Source: SM23-32 sp964434535
GTDB taxonomy: Bacteria > Planctomycetota > Brocadiia > SM23-32
Direction of reading: 5' to 3'
DNA: 64,000 nt
Assembly (NCBI GenBank): GCA_964434535.1
Contig: CAYSWA010000002.1
Span: 1-64,000 of the forward strand
Shown piece after piece: positions 1 through 9,031 of this stretch. The translations under genes were made by a program, and so were the position numbers. A model generated the notes under the pieces. That model was not told where the DNA came from. It saw only the letters and a list, made by a program, of their open reading frames with translations, and ran no database searches. Positions within the stretch are counted from its first letter, which is position 1; each line of letters opens with the position of its first letter.

Positions 1-838
<838 letters not shown>

Positions 839-860
839 CTATATCCCCCAGCCGGTCATC

Positions 861-1910
861 CTAACCGGGTGACAGTCTTGAGCTTACGTAACTGGCTCGC
901 CGCCGGTTCCTTACGCTGGTGTCCAGCAGCCTGCCTTCCATTGTCTGCAAATGCGCCGGCAAAGTCAAGAGCAGCAGCTCGTTGAGCGTCTCCAGCGTCG
1001 TCTCCTGCAGCAGGTCCATCTGCGCCCCCATCCGCACCTGCGAGAGCAGGCTCAGCGCCTCCTGGCTGGAGATGCGCGAGGCGTCGCGCAGCATCTGGAG
1101 CGCCCGGCGCACCCGGCCCTCGAACTCGGCCGTGTGCTTCTGGTAGAGCTCCAGCCGCGCCGTCCGCTCCAGGCTCACCAGGGCCCGGGCCGCGTCGGTT
1201 ACCCGCGCCACGATCTCGCCCTCGCTCGGGCCGAGCGTGGCGTGGTTGGATATCTGGTAGAAGTCGCCCGCCCCGTGCGTGCCCTCCCCGTAGACGCCGC
1301 GCAGCGCCAGGCTCTCCTGCCGAGCCAGCGCCAGCACCTTGTCCATCTCCTGCGCGATCACCAGCCCCGGCAGGTGCAGCATCACGCTGGCCCGCATGCC
1401 CGTGCCCACGTTGGTGGGGCAGGCGGTCAGGTAGCCGTAGCTGGGGGAGAAGGCGAACGGGATCCGCTCGCTGAGCAGGTCGTCCAGCCGGTCGGCCTGG
1501 GCGTGCACCTCGTCCAGCCGCAGCCCGCCGCGCATGCACTGCAAGCGCAGGTGGTCCTCCTCGTTGACCATCACGCTGGTGCGCTCGCGCTCGTCGAAGG
1601 CGACTCCGCGCACCCAGTCGGCCTCGGCGTGCTCGGAGCTTATCAGGCGCCGCTCCACCAGCAGCTCCCGCATCAGCGGCTCGATCCGGTCAAGCCGCAC
1701 GTAGTGGAGCGGGTCGGCCCTCGGCACCGACATGACGGCCTGGCGCAGCAGCTCCTCGATGCGCGCCTTCTGCCGCTCGGTGGCGCGCGGCACGAAGGGG
1801 TAGCCGTCGATGTTGCGCGCCAGGCGCACGCGGCTGCTGACGACCACGTCCCCGTCGGGCCCGCCCCTGAGCCACTCGACGGGCCTATTTTTCAGGAGCG
1901 TCAAGTCCAT
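861..1910 (-). CDS. mcsB: Protein-arginine kinase McsB
   Basis: ATP:guanido phosphotransferase-family kinase that phosphorylates protein arginines and so tags proteins for ClpC-ClpP. The 349-residue protein has the phosphagen-kinase phosphate-binding start (VVVSSRVRLARN, residues about 23-34), the CPTNVGTGMRAS loop with the family's reactive cysteine near residue 185, the YQISNHATLGPSE nucleotide-binding segment, and a C-terminal arginine-rich DTSVRNRRRAS segment where McsB binds phosphoarginine. Length and lack of an N-terminal creatine-kinase domain fit McsB. Its start lies inside the end of mcsA (26-base overlap), implying translational coupling with its activator. Confidence 0.95.
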   Translation of the reverse strand: MDLTLLKNRPVEWLRGGPDGDVVVSSRVRLARNIDGYPFVPRATERQKARIEELLRQAVMSVPRADPLHYVRLDRIEPLMRELLVERRLISSEHAEADWVRGVAFDERERTSVMVNEEDHLRLQCMRGGLRLDEVHAQADRLDDLLSERIPFAFSPSYGYLTACPTNVGTGMRASVMLHLPGLVIAQEMDKVLALARQESLALRGVYGEGTHGAGDFYQISNHATLGPSEGEIVARVTDAARALVSLERTARLELYQKHTAEFEGRVRRALQMLRDASRISSQEALSLLSQVRMGAQMDLLQETTLETLNELLLLTLPAHLQTMEGRLLDTSVRNRRRASYVSSRLSPG

Positions 1911-2397
1911 GTTCTTCGATTTCCCGTATGCGGTCGCGCAGCTCGGCCGCGCGCTCGTATTCTTCTTCGTCTACGGCGCTCTGGAGCTGCTTGCGCAGCC
2001 CGCGCAGGCGCCCGCGCACCGCCTCCTCCTCGCCGGCGGAGGCCGGCACCTTGCCGGTGTGGCGCGTGGCCCCGTGGATGCGCTCCAGCAGCTGCTCCAG
2101 CGGCTTCTCGAATGCCTCGTAGTCGTGCGGGCAGCCCAGCTTCATGCTCTGGCGGAACTCCAGGTAGTTCAGCCCGCAGGAGGGGCACTCGCGCAGGGCC
2201 ATCTCTTTGAGCTCCGGCACGACGGCCGAGAGCAACTGCGCGAACTGCTCCTCGGCCTTCGGCGGGCCCTCCTTCTCCAGGTAGCACTGCTCGCAGAGGT
2301 GCTGCTGGACGGCCCGGCCCTCCACCACCTCGGTCAGGTGCCACGTGGCGCGGCGCACGCCGCACTCATCGCACATGATCTGATCGTCGTCGCTCAC
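1885..2397 (-). CDS. mcsA: McsA, zinc-binding activator of McsB (UvrB/UvrC motif)
   Basis: Adaptor that activates the McsB arginine kinase. The 170-residue protein has paired zinc knuckles, CDECG/CEQC near residues 9-35 and CPSCG with GCPHD near residues 65-90, and ends in a UVR-motif helix pair (DEEEYERAAELRDRIREIEE). I start it at the GTG at 2397 (VSDDDQIMCDECG) because that GTG overlaps the queD stop in a GTGA junction. A longer upstream reading runs through queD and has no family support. It overlaps mcsB at its 3' end. Confidence 0.93.
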   Translation of the reverse strand: MSDDDQIMCDECGVRRATWHLTEVVEGRAVQQHLCEQCYLEKEGPPKAEEQFAQLLSAVVPELKEMALRECPSCGLNYLEFRQSMKLGCPHDYEAFEKPLEQLLERIHGATRHTGKVPASAGEEEAVRGRLRGLRKQLQSAVDEEEYERAAELRDRIREIEEHGLDAPEK

Positions 2398-2873
2398 CCC
2401 TGCTCTCCTTGCCCGCTCGCGGGCGGGCGGTAGCTGGCGCTGCAGCCCTCCGATTCCCAGCACGTGACCCGCCGCACCGTCACGTGCGCCGGCAGGCGGC
2501 CGGCCAGCCCCTCGGCGATGTAGCGGCACAGGTTCTCGGTGGTCGGGTTGCGCTCGTCGAACGGCGGCGCCTCGTTGAGGTAGCCGTGGTCGAGCCGCCC
2601 GAGCACCTCGCCGAGGGCCGCCTTCACCTCGCGGAAGTCCACCACCATGCCCAGCTCATCGAGCCGGCCGGCCGCCAGGCAGACCTCGACGCGCCAGTTG
2701 TGGCCGTGGAGCTTCTCGCAGTCGCCCCGGTAGCCGCGCAGGCGGTGGGCGGCGGCGAACGAGCCCGCGACGGTCAGCTCGTAGACGCCGCCGGCGGCTT
2801 CCTCGGGCGGATTGGGCGCATCGACGGCCACGGCGGCGCCCTCCTGGCGACGTTTCCCGGTTCCGGGGGCCAC
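2394..2873 (-). CDS. queD: 6-carboxytetrahydropterin synthase QueD
   Basis: PTPS-family enzyme making 6-carboxy-5,6,7,8-tetrahydropterin from dihydroneopterin triphosphate for queuosine and other 7-deazapurines. Seen in the 159-residue protein: zinc histidines in AAAHRL and LHGHNW, the catalytic cysteine just before them (CEKLHGHN), the DHGYLN and PTTENLC segments and the substrate-binding CWESEGCSASY end. The start is GTG (2873) with GGAGGGG just upstream; the first roughly 28 residues are variable, so a later start is possible. It shares a 4-base GTGA overlap with mcsA, an unusual operon partnership. Confidence 0.93.
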   Translation of the reverse strand: MAPGTGKRRQEGAAVAVDAPNPPEEAAGGVYELTVAGSFAAAHRLRGYRGDCEKLHGHNWRVEVCLAAGRLDELGMVVDFREVKAALGEVLGRLDHGYLNEAPPFDERNPTTENLCRYIAEGLAGRLPAHVTVRRVTCWESEGCSASYRPPASGQGEQG

Positions 2874-2891
2874 TCGGCCCCTCCAGGTACC

Positions 2892-2920
2892 ATTCTAAGA
2901 GGGCCGGTCCGAATCCGCAA
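2892..2920 (-). promoter_or_regulatory. Sigma-70-type promoter for queD-mcsA-mcsB-clpC
   Basis: On the minus strand TTGCGG (2920-2915) and TAGAAT (2897-2892) are 17 bases apart. The -10 lies about 20 bases before the queD GTG, leaving just enough room for its GGAGGGG ribosome site. Confidence 0.55.
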
Positions 2921-3001
2921 CACGGGGGCCCTCACCCCGGTCGTCAAGACGGCGCTGAACGCGGAGGACGGCACGGTGTGACAGACGGGCTTGGGCCGGC
3001 T

Positions 3002-3030
3002 TTGCGCGCTCGGGTCCTTTGTGCTCTAAT
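3002..3030 (+). promoter_or_regulatory. Extended -10 promoter for larC
   Basis: TTGCGC (3002-3007) and TCTAAT (3025-3030) are exactly 17 bases apart, with a TG at 3022-3023 giving an extended -10. It lies about 28 bases before the larC ATG. Confidence 0.55.
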
Positions 3031-3058
3031 CGCGGGCTACCCGAGCGGGAGCCGCATC

Positions 3059-4240
3059 ATGCGCATCGGCTACCTGGACTGCTTCAGCGGCGTCAGCGGC
3101 GACATGTGCCTCGGGGCGCTGGTCGACGCCGGCGTGCCGCTGGCCGCCATCGAGGCGGCTCTGGCCACGCTGCCGGTCGGCGGCTACCGCCTCTCGGCAA
3201 GCCGCGTCAACCGCGCGGGCATCGCCGCCACGCTGGTCGAGGTGCGCCTGGAGCAGGAGCACCGCCATCCCCACCGCGGCCTGTCCGATGTTCTCGCGCT
3301 CATCGAGGGCGGCGAGCTGCCCGAGGAGGTCGTCGAGCGCAGCGCCGCCGTCTTCCGCAACCTGGCCGAGGCCGAGGCCCGCGTCCACGGCACCGACGTC
3401 GAGCGGGTCCACTTCCACGAGGTCGGCGCGGTCGACGCCATCTGCGACGTGGTCGGCACCGTCTTCGGGCTGCGGCAGCTCGGCCTGGAGGCGCTCCGCT
3501 TCTCCACCGTCATGCTCGGCGGGGGCACGGTCCGCGCGGCGCACGGCACCCTGCCCGTCCCGGCGCCCGCCACGGCCGAGCTGCTGCGCGGCCTGCCCAC
3601 GGCGGGGGGGCCGGCCGAGGTGGAGCTCGCCACGCCGACCGGCGCCGCGATCCTGAAGACGCTCGGCGAGCCCGCGCCCCGCTGGCCGGCCATGTCCGTC
3701 CAGACCGTCGCCTACGGGGCCGGGGCGCGCGAGCTGGACGGGCACCCGAACGTGCTGCGCCTCGCCGTCGGGGACGCCCCGCCCGCCGGGGGCGCCGAGT
3801 CGGACGTGCTCTGGGTGCTCGAGACGAACCTGGACGACATGACCGGCGAGGAGGTCGGCTACTGCCTGGAGGCCCTGCTCGTGGGCGGCGCGCTCGACGC
3901 CTTCACCGCGCCGGTGCAGATGAAGAAGGGCCGCCCCGGCGTGCTGCTGACCGCGCTCTGTGCGCCGGAGGAGCTGCGCGCCGTGGAGGAACTGCTCTGG
4001 CGCCACACCTCTACGCTCGGGCTGCGGCGGCACCTGTGCCAGCGCTCGTGCCTGCGGCGGCACTCCCGCACCGTCCCGACGCCGTGGGGCGAGGTGCGGG
4101 TCAAGGTGGCTTACCTCGGCGAGGACGAGGTGCGCTGCGAGCCGGAGTACGAGGACTGCCGCGCCATCGCGCGCGAGCGGGGCCTGCCCCTGCGCGAGGT
4201 CTACCAGGCCGCCCGCCGGGCGGCCGCCTCGCGCGAGTAG
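3059..4240 (+). CDS. larC: Nickel-pincer cofactor metallase LarC
   Basis: LarC inserts nickel into the pyridinium-dithiocarboxylate nucleotide to form the nickel-pincer cofactor of lactate racemase-type enzymes. The 393-residue protein begins MRIGYLDCFSGVSGDM, the family start, which is why I use the ATG at 3059 and not the more upstream in-frame one. Other family segments are FHEVGAVDAICDVVG (about 120), HGTLPVPAPAT, ELATPTGAAIL and ETNLDDMTGEE (about 260). LarC1 and LarC2 regions are in one continuous frame, unlike lactobacilli where a frameshift joins them. larB and larE are not in this window. It converges on the aminotransferase. Confidence 0.92.
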   Translation: MRIGYLDCFSGVSGDMCLGALVDAGVPLAAIEAALATLPVGGYRLSASRVNRAGIAATLVEVRLEQEHRHPHRGLSDVLALIEGGELPEEVVERSAAVFRNLAEAEARVHGTDVERVHFHEVGAVDAICDVVGTVFGLRQLGLEALRFSTVMLGGGTVRAAHGTLPVPAPATAELLRGLPTAGGPAEVELATPTGAAILKTLGEPAPRWPAMSVQTVAYGAGARELDGHPNVLRLAVGDAPPAGGAESDVLWVLETNLDDMTGEEVGYCLEALLVGGALDAFTAPVQMKKGRPGVLLTALCAPEELRAVEELLWRHTSTLGLRRHLCQRSCLRRHSRTVPTPWGEVRVKVAYLGEDEVRCEPEYEDCRAIARERGLPLREVYQAARRAAASRE

Positions 4241-4251
4241 ACGCGGCAGCC

Positions 4252-4272
4252 GCCCTGCACCTCGTGCAGGGC
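4252..4272. terminator. Hairpin between converging larC and aminotransferase genes
   Basis: A perfect 9-bp inverted repeat, GCCCTGCAC and GTGCAGGGC around a CTC loop, lies 12 bases after the larC stop and could serve both converging genes. There is no T-tract, so it is not a classical intrinsic terminator. Confidence 0.45.
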
Positions 4273-4340
4273 CACTGCGGCGAGGAAGCGGCAAGGCGCG
4301 TTGGCCGGCAGGTTCGCCAGGCGGCGCTTCTCACCCGCTC

Positions 4341-5528
4341 TCAGGTCGCGTAGAGCTCCTCGGCCGCCGCGCGTCCGCCGCGCGTCACCTCGGCCCCTTC
4401 GGCGCAGAGCACCTCCTCCAGGGCGTCCAGCAGCGCGAGCACGTTCGCGGGCGTGGAGGAGTAACCCATCAGCCCGATGCGCCAGATCCGGCCGGCCAGC
4501 GGGCCGAGCCCGCCGCCGATCTCGATGCCGTGCTCGCGCAGCAGCGCGCCGCGCACGCGCCGGTCGTCGGCTCCCGCGGGGATGCGCACGGCGTTGAGCA
4601 TGGTCAGGCGCCACGGCTCCTCGACCAGCATCTCCAGGCCCATCGCCTCCAGCCCGGCGACCAGCGCGCGGTGGTTCTGCTGGTGGCGGGCGAAGCGGGC
4701 GGGCAGCCCCTCCTTTAGGATGACCCCGAGGGCCTGGTGGAGGGCGTAGATCATCGAGACCGGCGCCGTGTGATGGTACTTGCGCTCCTCGCCCCAGTAG
4801 CTGCGCACCATGGTCATGTCCAGGTACCAGCTCGCCACCTTCGTCCGGCGGGCGTCGATCGCCTCGACGGCGCGGGCCCCGAAGGAGACCGGCGCCAGGC
4901 CCGGCGGGCAGCTCAGGCACTTCTGCGTGCCGCTGTAGACGGCGTCGAGCCCCCACCGGTCGGTCTTCACGTCGCAGCCGCCGAGGCTGGTGACCGCATC
5001 CACAAGCGTCAGCGCGCCGGCCTCGCGGGCGAGGGGCGCGATCGCCTCCACGGGCGAGCGCACGCCGGTCGAGGTCTCGGCGTGGACGAGCGCCACGACC
5101 TTGGGGCTCAGCTCGTTGACGGCCTCCTGGACCTGCTCGGGCCGGACCGGCTCGCCCCACTGCGCCTCGACCGTGTGCAGCTCCCCTCCGAGGCGGCCGA
5201 CGATGTCGGCCATGCGCGTGCCGAAGACGCCGTTGATGCAGACCAGCACCGGGTCAGCGGGCTCGATCAGGTTGGCCAGGCATGCCTCCATCCCCGCGCT
5301 GCCGGTGCCGGAGACGGGGAGCGTCAGCTCGTTCGCGCTCTGCATGACGCGGCGCAGGCGGTCCTGCGTCTCGTCCATCAGCTCGATGAAGGCGGGGTCC
5401 AGATGGCCGACCAGCGGCCGGGCCATGGCCCCGAGCACGCTGGGGTGGCAGTTGCTCGGGCCGGGTCCCATCAGTGTCCGTCGGGGCGTCTGCGCGTCGG
5501 ACAATGTCAGCTCCTTTCGCACGGGCAT
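4341..5528 (-). CDS. Class V aminotransferase (alanine-glyoxylate / serine-pyruvate type)
   Basis: PLP-dependent transaminase of the AGAT/SPAT branch, probably moving amino groups from alanine or serine to glyoxylate or pyruvate. The 395-residue protein opens with MGPGPSNCHPSVL (the GPGP motif), has SGTGSAGMEA for the cofactor phosphate, DAVTSLGG with the PLP-binding Asp, and SGTQKCLSCPPGL, where K is the Schiff-base lysine. The substrate cannot be fixed from sequence. It is divergent from rtcA and has its own promoter. Confidence 0.88.
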   Translation of the reverse strand: MPVRKELTLSDAQTPRRTLMGPGPSNCHPSVLGAMARPLVGHLDPAFIELMDETQDRLRRVMQSANELTLPVSGTGSAGMEACLANLIEPADPVLVCINGVFGTRMADIVGRLGGELHTVEAQWGEPVRPEQVQEAVNELSPKVVALVHAETSTGVRSPVEAIAPLAREAGALTLVDAVTSLGGCDVKTDRWGLDAVYSGTQKCLSCPPGLAPVSFGARAVEAIDARRTKVASWYLDMTMVRSYWGEERKYHHTAPVSMIYALHQALGVILKEGLPARFARHQQNHRALVAGLEAMGLEMLVEEPWRLTMLNAVRIPAGADDRRVRGALLREHGIEIGGGLGPLAGRIWRIGLMGYSSTPANVLALLDALEEVLCAEGAEVTRGGRAAAEELYAT

Positions 5529-5552
5529 CGAAGCTCCCGGTGCAGGCCGGCG

Positions 5553-5580
5553 ATTCTACCCGAGCGGGCAGAGCGTGCAA
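5553..5580 (-). promoter_or_regulatory. Promoter for the class V aminotransferase
   Basis: Minus strand TTGCAC (5580-5575) and TAGAAT (5558-5553), 16 bases apart, about 25 bases before the ATG. Its -35 hexamer is the same six base pairs usable as the -35 (GTGCAA) of the divergent rtcA promoter. Confidence 0.5.
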
Positions 5581-5604
5581 GCGCGGCCCGGATGGGCCTA
5601 TAAT
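5575..5604 (+). promoter_or_regulatory. Promoter for rtcA
   Basis: A perfect TATAAT at 5599-5604, with GTGCAA at 5575-5580 as an 18-base-spaced -35. It lies about 27 bases before the rtcA ATG, and GGAGGGCGGCGG follows as ribosome site. Confidence 0.5.
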
Positions 5605-5631
5605 GCGGCGTCGCGTATCGGAGGGCGGCGG

Positions 5632-6657
5632 ATGCTCGAGATAGACGGCAGCTACCTGGAGGGCGGCGGGCAGATACTGCGCACCGCGACCGGCCTGGCG
5701 GCGGCGACGGGCACGCCGTGCCGCATCACGGAGGTCCGCAAGGGCCGGCGCCGGCCGGGGCTCGCGCCCCAGCACCTCTGCGGCGTGCGGGCCGTCGCGC
5801 GGCTCTGCGGGGCCGAGCTCGAAGGGGCCGAGGTCGGCTCGACCGAGCTGACCTTCCTGCCCGGGCCGATCGAGCCGCCCGAGCGGCTCAGCGCCGAGGT
5901 CGGCACGGCCGGCTCGGTCACGCTGGTGCTCCAGGGGCTCATGATCCCGCTGGCCGGCCAGGACCGGACGGTCGAGGTGACGGTCGGCGGAGGCACGCAC
6001 GTGAAGTGGTCGCCGACGGCGGACTACTTCGAGCGCGTCTTCTGCCCGCTGCTCGGGCAGATGGGCTGCCGGGCCGAGGTGGGCCAGGTCGAGCCGGGCT
6101 TCTACCCGCAGGGGGGAGGGCGCGTCACCCTCACCGTCACGGGGGGCGAGCTTGAGCCGCTGGCCCTGACCGAGCCGGAGGGCGAGCCAAGGCTGCGGGC
6201 GCTGAGCATCGCCACGGCCGACCTGGCGAAGGCGCGCGTGCCCGAACGCCAGCTCGAGGGGGCGTGCGAGCGGGCCGAGTTCGACGAGGCCGTCTTCCAC
6301 TACGTGGCCTCGCCCTCGACCGGGACGGCCGTCCTGCTGACGGCCGAGTACGGGAACTGCCGGCTGGGCGCCTCGTCGCTGGGCGAGCGGGGCAGGCCCG
6401 CCGAGAAGGTGGGGCGGCAGGCATGGCGCGCCCTGGAGCGGGCGATGCGCTCCGGCGCCTGCCTGGACGAGCAGATGGCCGACCAGGCGCTGCCCTACCT
6501 GGCGCTGGCCGGGGGCGAGTCGCGCGTGCGCGTGGCCGGCATCACCGACCACTGCCGCACGAACGCCTACGTGATCGAGCAGTTCCTGCCGGTCCGCTTC
6601 GAGCTGGACGAGGGGCGGCGCCTGATCTCCTGTGCGCCCGCCCCGCCGAGCGACTGA
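5632..6657 (+). CDS. rtcA: RNA 3'-terminal phosphate cyclase RtcA
   Basis: Converts RNA 3'-phosphate ends to 2',3'-cyclic phosphates using ATP through a covalent AMP-histidine intermediate. The 341-residue protein starts MLEIDGSYLEGGGQILRTA, the conserved RTC opening, so the ATG at 5632 with GGAGGG upstream is chosen over longer readings. KGRRRPGLAPQHLCGV, GGGTHVKWSPTADY and FYPQGGGRV are the other family blocks. The end segment ITDHCRTNAYVIEQFLP carries the conserved His (H near residue 310) expected for adenylylation. No rtcB lies nearby, so it is probably a stand-alone unit. Confidence 0.95.
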   Translation: MLEIDGSYLEGGGQILRTATGLAAATGTPCRITEVRKGRRRPGLAPQHLCGVRAVARLCGAELEGAEVGSTELTFLPGPIEPPERLSAEVGTAGSVTLVLQGLMIPLAGQDRTVEVTVGGGTHVKWSPTADYFERVFCPLLGQMGCRAEVGQVEPGFYPQGGGRVTLTVTGGELEPLALTEPEGEPRLRALSIATADLAKARVPERQLEGACERAEFDEAVFHYVASPSTGTAVLLTAEYGNCRLGASSLGERGRPAEKVGRQAWRALERAMRSGACLDEQMADQALPYLALAGGESRVRVAGITDHCRTNAYVIEQFLPVRFELDEGRRLISCAPAPPSD

Positions 6658-6683
6658 CGGGCGCCGGCCTGCCGCACCTGGAG

Positions 6684-6703
6684 GGACGCGCTCTGTCGCG
6701 TCC
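6684..6703 (+). terminator. Hairpin after rtcA
   Basis: GGACGCG and CGCGTCC pair around a CTCTGT loop 27 bases after the rtcA stop; a C-rich tract follows rather than a T-tract. It lies between converging rtcA and MATE genes. Confidence 0.4.
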
Positions 6704-6837
6704 GGCCGTTCTCCCCCCCCGGTGGCCTACGAATCCCGCGCTGCCCTGGAGCCCGTGTCCCCCTCACTCGCAGAAGACGCGCACCTGGTCGCCGTCTTCG
6801 GAGTCGACGTCGACGGTCAGCGCCGCCAGGGCGTCGA

Positions 6838-8175
6838 TCAGCCCGCCGGGCGCCGCCACGTGCCGGCCGCAAACCACCCCGCGCTGACCAGGCCGGCCAG
6901 GACCGAGGAGCCGGCGATCGCGAACCAGACCCCCTGGAGCCCGAAGAGCGCCGAGAGCAGGTAGGCGCCCGGCACCGCCAGCACGATCAGCCGCAGCGAC
7001 GTGATGAGCAGGGCCGGCATCCCCTTGCCCGCCCCCTGGAAGGCGGCCGCCATGATGATGCTCAGCCCGATGAACATGTAGGTCAGCGAGACCACGCGCA
7101 GGCACCGGACCCCGTGCGCGATCACCTCGCCGTCGGCGGTGAAGATGCGCATGAACGGAGCGGGCAGCACGAAAAGCACCACCCCGATCGCCTCCATGGC
7201 CACCATGGAGTAGGCGGCGGCCTTCCAGGCGGTCGCCTCGGCGCGATCGAGCCTGCCGGCACCGACGTTGTGCCCCACCAGCGTGACCAGGGCCGTGGCG
7301 ATGCCGAGGCAGGGCAGGATGGCGATGCGGTTCAGCCGGATGGCCAGTCCGTAGGCCGCCACGGCCTCCTTGCCGAAGCGGGCGATGATCCGGATCAGCC
7401 ATCCGAACCCTACCGACATGATGATGTAGTTGGCGCCGCTGGGGGCGCCGACCCGCAGTATGCCCGCCACGACGGAGGGGCGGAAGCGCACCCGCCGGAA
7501 CCGCGCCCTGACCGCCGAGTAGCCCCCGAGCACGTAGCCCGCCATCAGCGCCGAGCCGAGCCCGCGGGAGATGAACGTGGCCAGCGCCGCGCCCTTGACC
7601 TCCAGGCGCGGGAACGGCCCGAGCCCGAAGATCAGCAGCGGGTCCAGCGCGATGTTGAGCAGCACGCCGATGACCATCGCGACCATCGGCGTCTTCATGT
7701 CGCCCTGGCCGCGCAGGACGCTGCCGGCCGCCGCCCCGAAGAAGACGAACGGGCTGCTGGCGAAGATCCACGTGCCGTACTCCAGCACCAGCTCCATCAC
7801 GGCGGGATCGGCGCCGAGCAGGGCGAACAGGTCCTCTTTGAAGCCGAGCGAGAGCAGCAGGAAGGCGGCGCCCCCGGCCGCGGCGAGCACGAACGCATGA
7901 CCGGCCGCCCGGTCGGCGCTGCCCCGCTGGGAGGCGCCGAGGCGCCGGGCGATCAGTGAGGCGGTGCCGATCGCGACCCCGCCGGCGAGGGCGAACATGA
8001 GGAACGCGGCCGGGAAGACCATGGTGACGGCCGCCAGTGCCCCGGAGCTGATCCGCCCCACGAAGATGGCGTCGACGATGTTGAACGCCGTCTCGAGGCT
8101 CATGGCCAGGGCGGTCGGCCATGCCAGGCGCAGGACGTGGCCCCCGACGCCGCCCTCGGTCAGGTCCGTGCGCAT
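6838..8175 (-). CDS. MATE-family multidrug/metabolite exporter
   Basis: Cation-coupled exporter of the MATE (DinF/NorM) family in the inner membrane. The 445-residue protein has about 12 hydrophobic segments in two similar halves and starts MRTDLTEGGVGGHVLRLAWP, followed by the typical FNIVDAIFVGRIS segment. The start at 8175 is chosen because upstream in-frame sequence has no hydrophobic or family pattern. The reading ends GTWRRPAG; a different frame just downstream (to about 6764) also looks codon-like, so the C-terminus could be affected by a frameshift. Substrate unknown. Confidence 0.9.
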   Translation of the reverse strand: MRTDLTEGGVGGHVLRLAWPTALAMSLETAFNIVDAIFVGRISSGALAAVTMVFPAAFLMFALAGGVAIGTASLIARRLGASQRGSADRAAGHAFVLAAAGGAAFLLLSLGFKEDLFALLGADPAVMELVLEYGTWIFASSPFVFFGAAAGSVLRGQGDMKTPMVAMVIGVLLNIALDPLLIFGLGPFPRLEVKGAALATFISRGLGSALMAGYVLGGYSAVRARFRRVRFRPSVVAGILRVGAPSGANYIIMSVGFGWLIRIIARFGKEAVAAYGLAIRLNRIAILPCLGIATALVTLVGHNVGAGRLDRAEATAWKAAAYSMVAMEAIGVVLFVLPAPFMRIFTADGEVIAHGVRCLRVVSLTYMFIGLSIIMAAAFQGAGKGMPALLITSLRLIVLAVPGAYLLSALFGLQGVWFAIAGSSVLAGLVSAGWFAAGTWRRPAG

Positions 8176-8212
8176 GGGGCCTCGCGCTGGAGGGTGGCCC
8201 GCCGCCGGCGCC

Positions 8213-8998
8213 CTACAGGCGGTCGGCGATCTGGGTCCAGATCTCCTGCTGGTGGCTGTAGAAGTCGAGCCACTCCAGCCGGGAGGCCGCTTCGCGGTCG
8301 ACGATGTACAGCGCGTCGGGGTGGAGCTGCAGCGCGGAGGCGGCCACCCGGGCCGAGACGGGGCCCTCAACGGCGTCGCGCACGGCGTCGGCCTTGCCCG
8401 CGCCGCTGGCCATCAGCACGCAGCGGCGGGCCTCCAGGATCGTGCCGATGCCCATGGTCACGGCGAAATGGGGGACGTCCCGGGGGCTGTCGAAGAACCG
8501 GGCGTTGTCCTCGATGGTCTGGCGGGTCAGGGCGGCCACGTGCGTGCGCGAGGCCAGCGAGGTGCCCGGCTCGTTGAACCCGATGTGGCCGTCGCGCCCG
8601 ATGCCCAGGATCTGCAGGTCGATCCCGCCCGCCTCGCGGATGCCGCTCTCGTAGCGTTCGCATTCCTCGGAGAGCTTCTCGGCCGTTCCGTCGGGCAGGT
8701 GGGCGTTCTCGGGGGCGATGTTGACGTGGTCGAAGAGCTTCTCCCGCATGAAGCGGTGGTAGCTCTGCGGATGGTCGGTGCCGAGGCCGACGTATTCGTC
8801 CAGGGCGAAGCAGCGCACGCCGGCGAACTCGGCCAGGCCCTCGGCATGGGCGCTGATCAGCCGGTCGTAGAGCCCCTCCGGCGTGCTCCCCGTGGCGGTG
8901 CCGAGCACGGCGTCCGGCTTGCGCTGAAGCAGGCGAACGACTACCTGCGCGGCGCGGTCGCTCATCTCCTCGTAGTCGTCGGCGATCATCACATGCAT
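8213..8998 (-). CDS. nagB: Glucosamine-6-phosphate deaminase NagB
   Basis: Isomerises and deaminates glucosamine-6-phosphate to fructose-6-phosphate and ammonia. The 261-residue protein has the ATGSTPEGLY phosphate loop (about 35-44), FALDEYVGL with the catalytic Asp (about 68), and GIGRDGHIGFNEPG with catalytic Asp and His residues (about 132-145). Its length matches the family. It follows the alternative GlmU gene by 33 bases on the same strand, so the pair can balance amino-sugar flux between glycolysis and UDP-GlcNAc. Confidence 0.94.
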   Translation of the reverse strand: MHVMIADDYEEMSDRAAQVVVRLLQRKPDAVLGTATGSTPEGLYDRLISAHAEGLAEFAGVRCFALDEYVGLGTDHPQSYHRFMREKLFDHVNIAPENAHLPDGTAEKLSEECERYESGIREAGGIDLQILGIGRDGHIGFNEPGTSLASRTHVAALTRQTIEDNARFFDSPRDVPHFAVTMGIGTILEARRCVLMASGAGKADAVRDAVEGPVSARVAASALQLHPDALYIVDREAASRLEWLDFYSHQQEIWTQIADRL

Positions 8999-9031
8999 CG
9001 GCCCTGTCTCCCAGAAAAGGTGCCCGCGCGC

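Noticed and set aside
2978..3058. Upstream in-frame ATG for larC
   Set aside because: It would place the promoter inside the gene; the family starts at MRIGYLDCFSG.
8216..8370. Upstream extension of the MATE protein
   Set aside because: The added 65 residues overlap nagB, are Ser/Arg/Pro-rich and lack any hydrophobic or family pattern.
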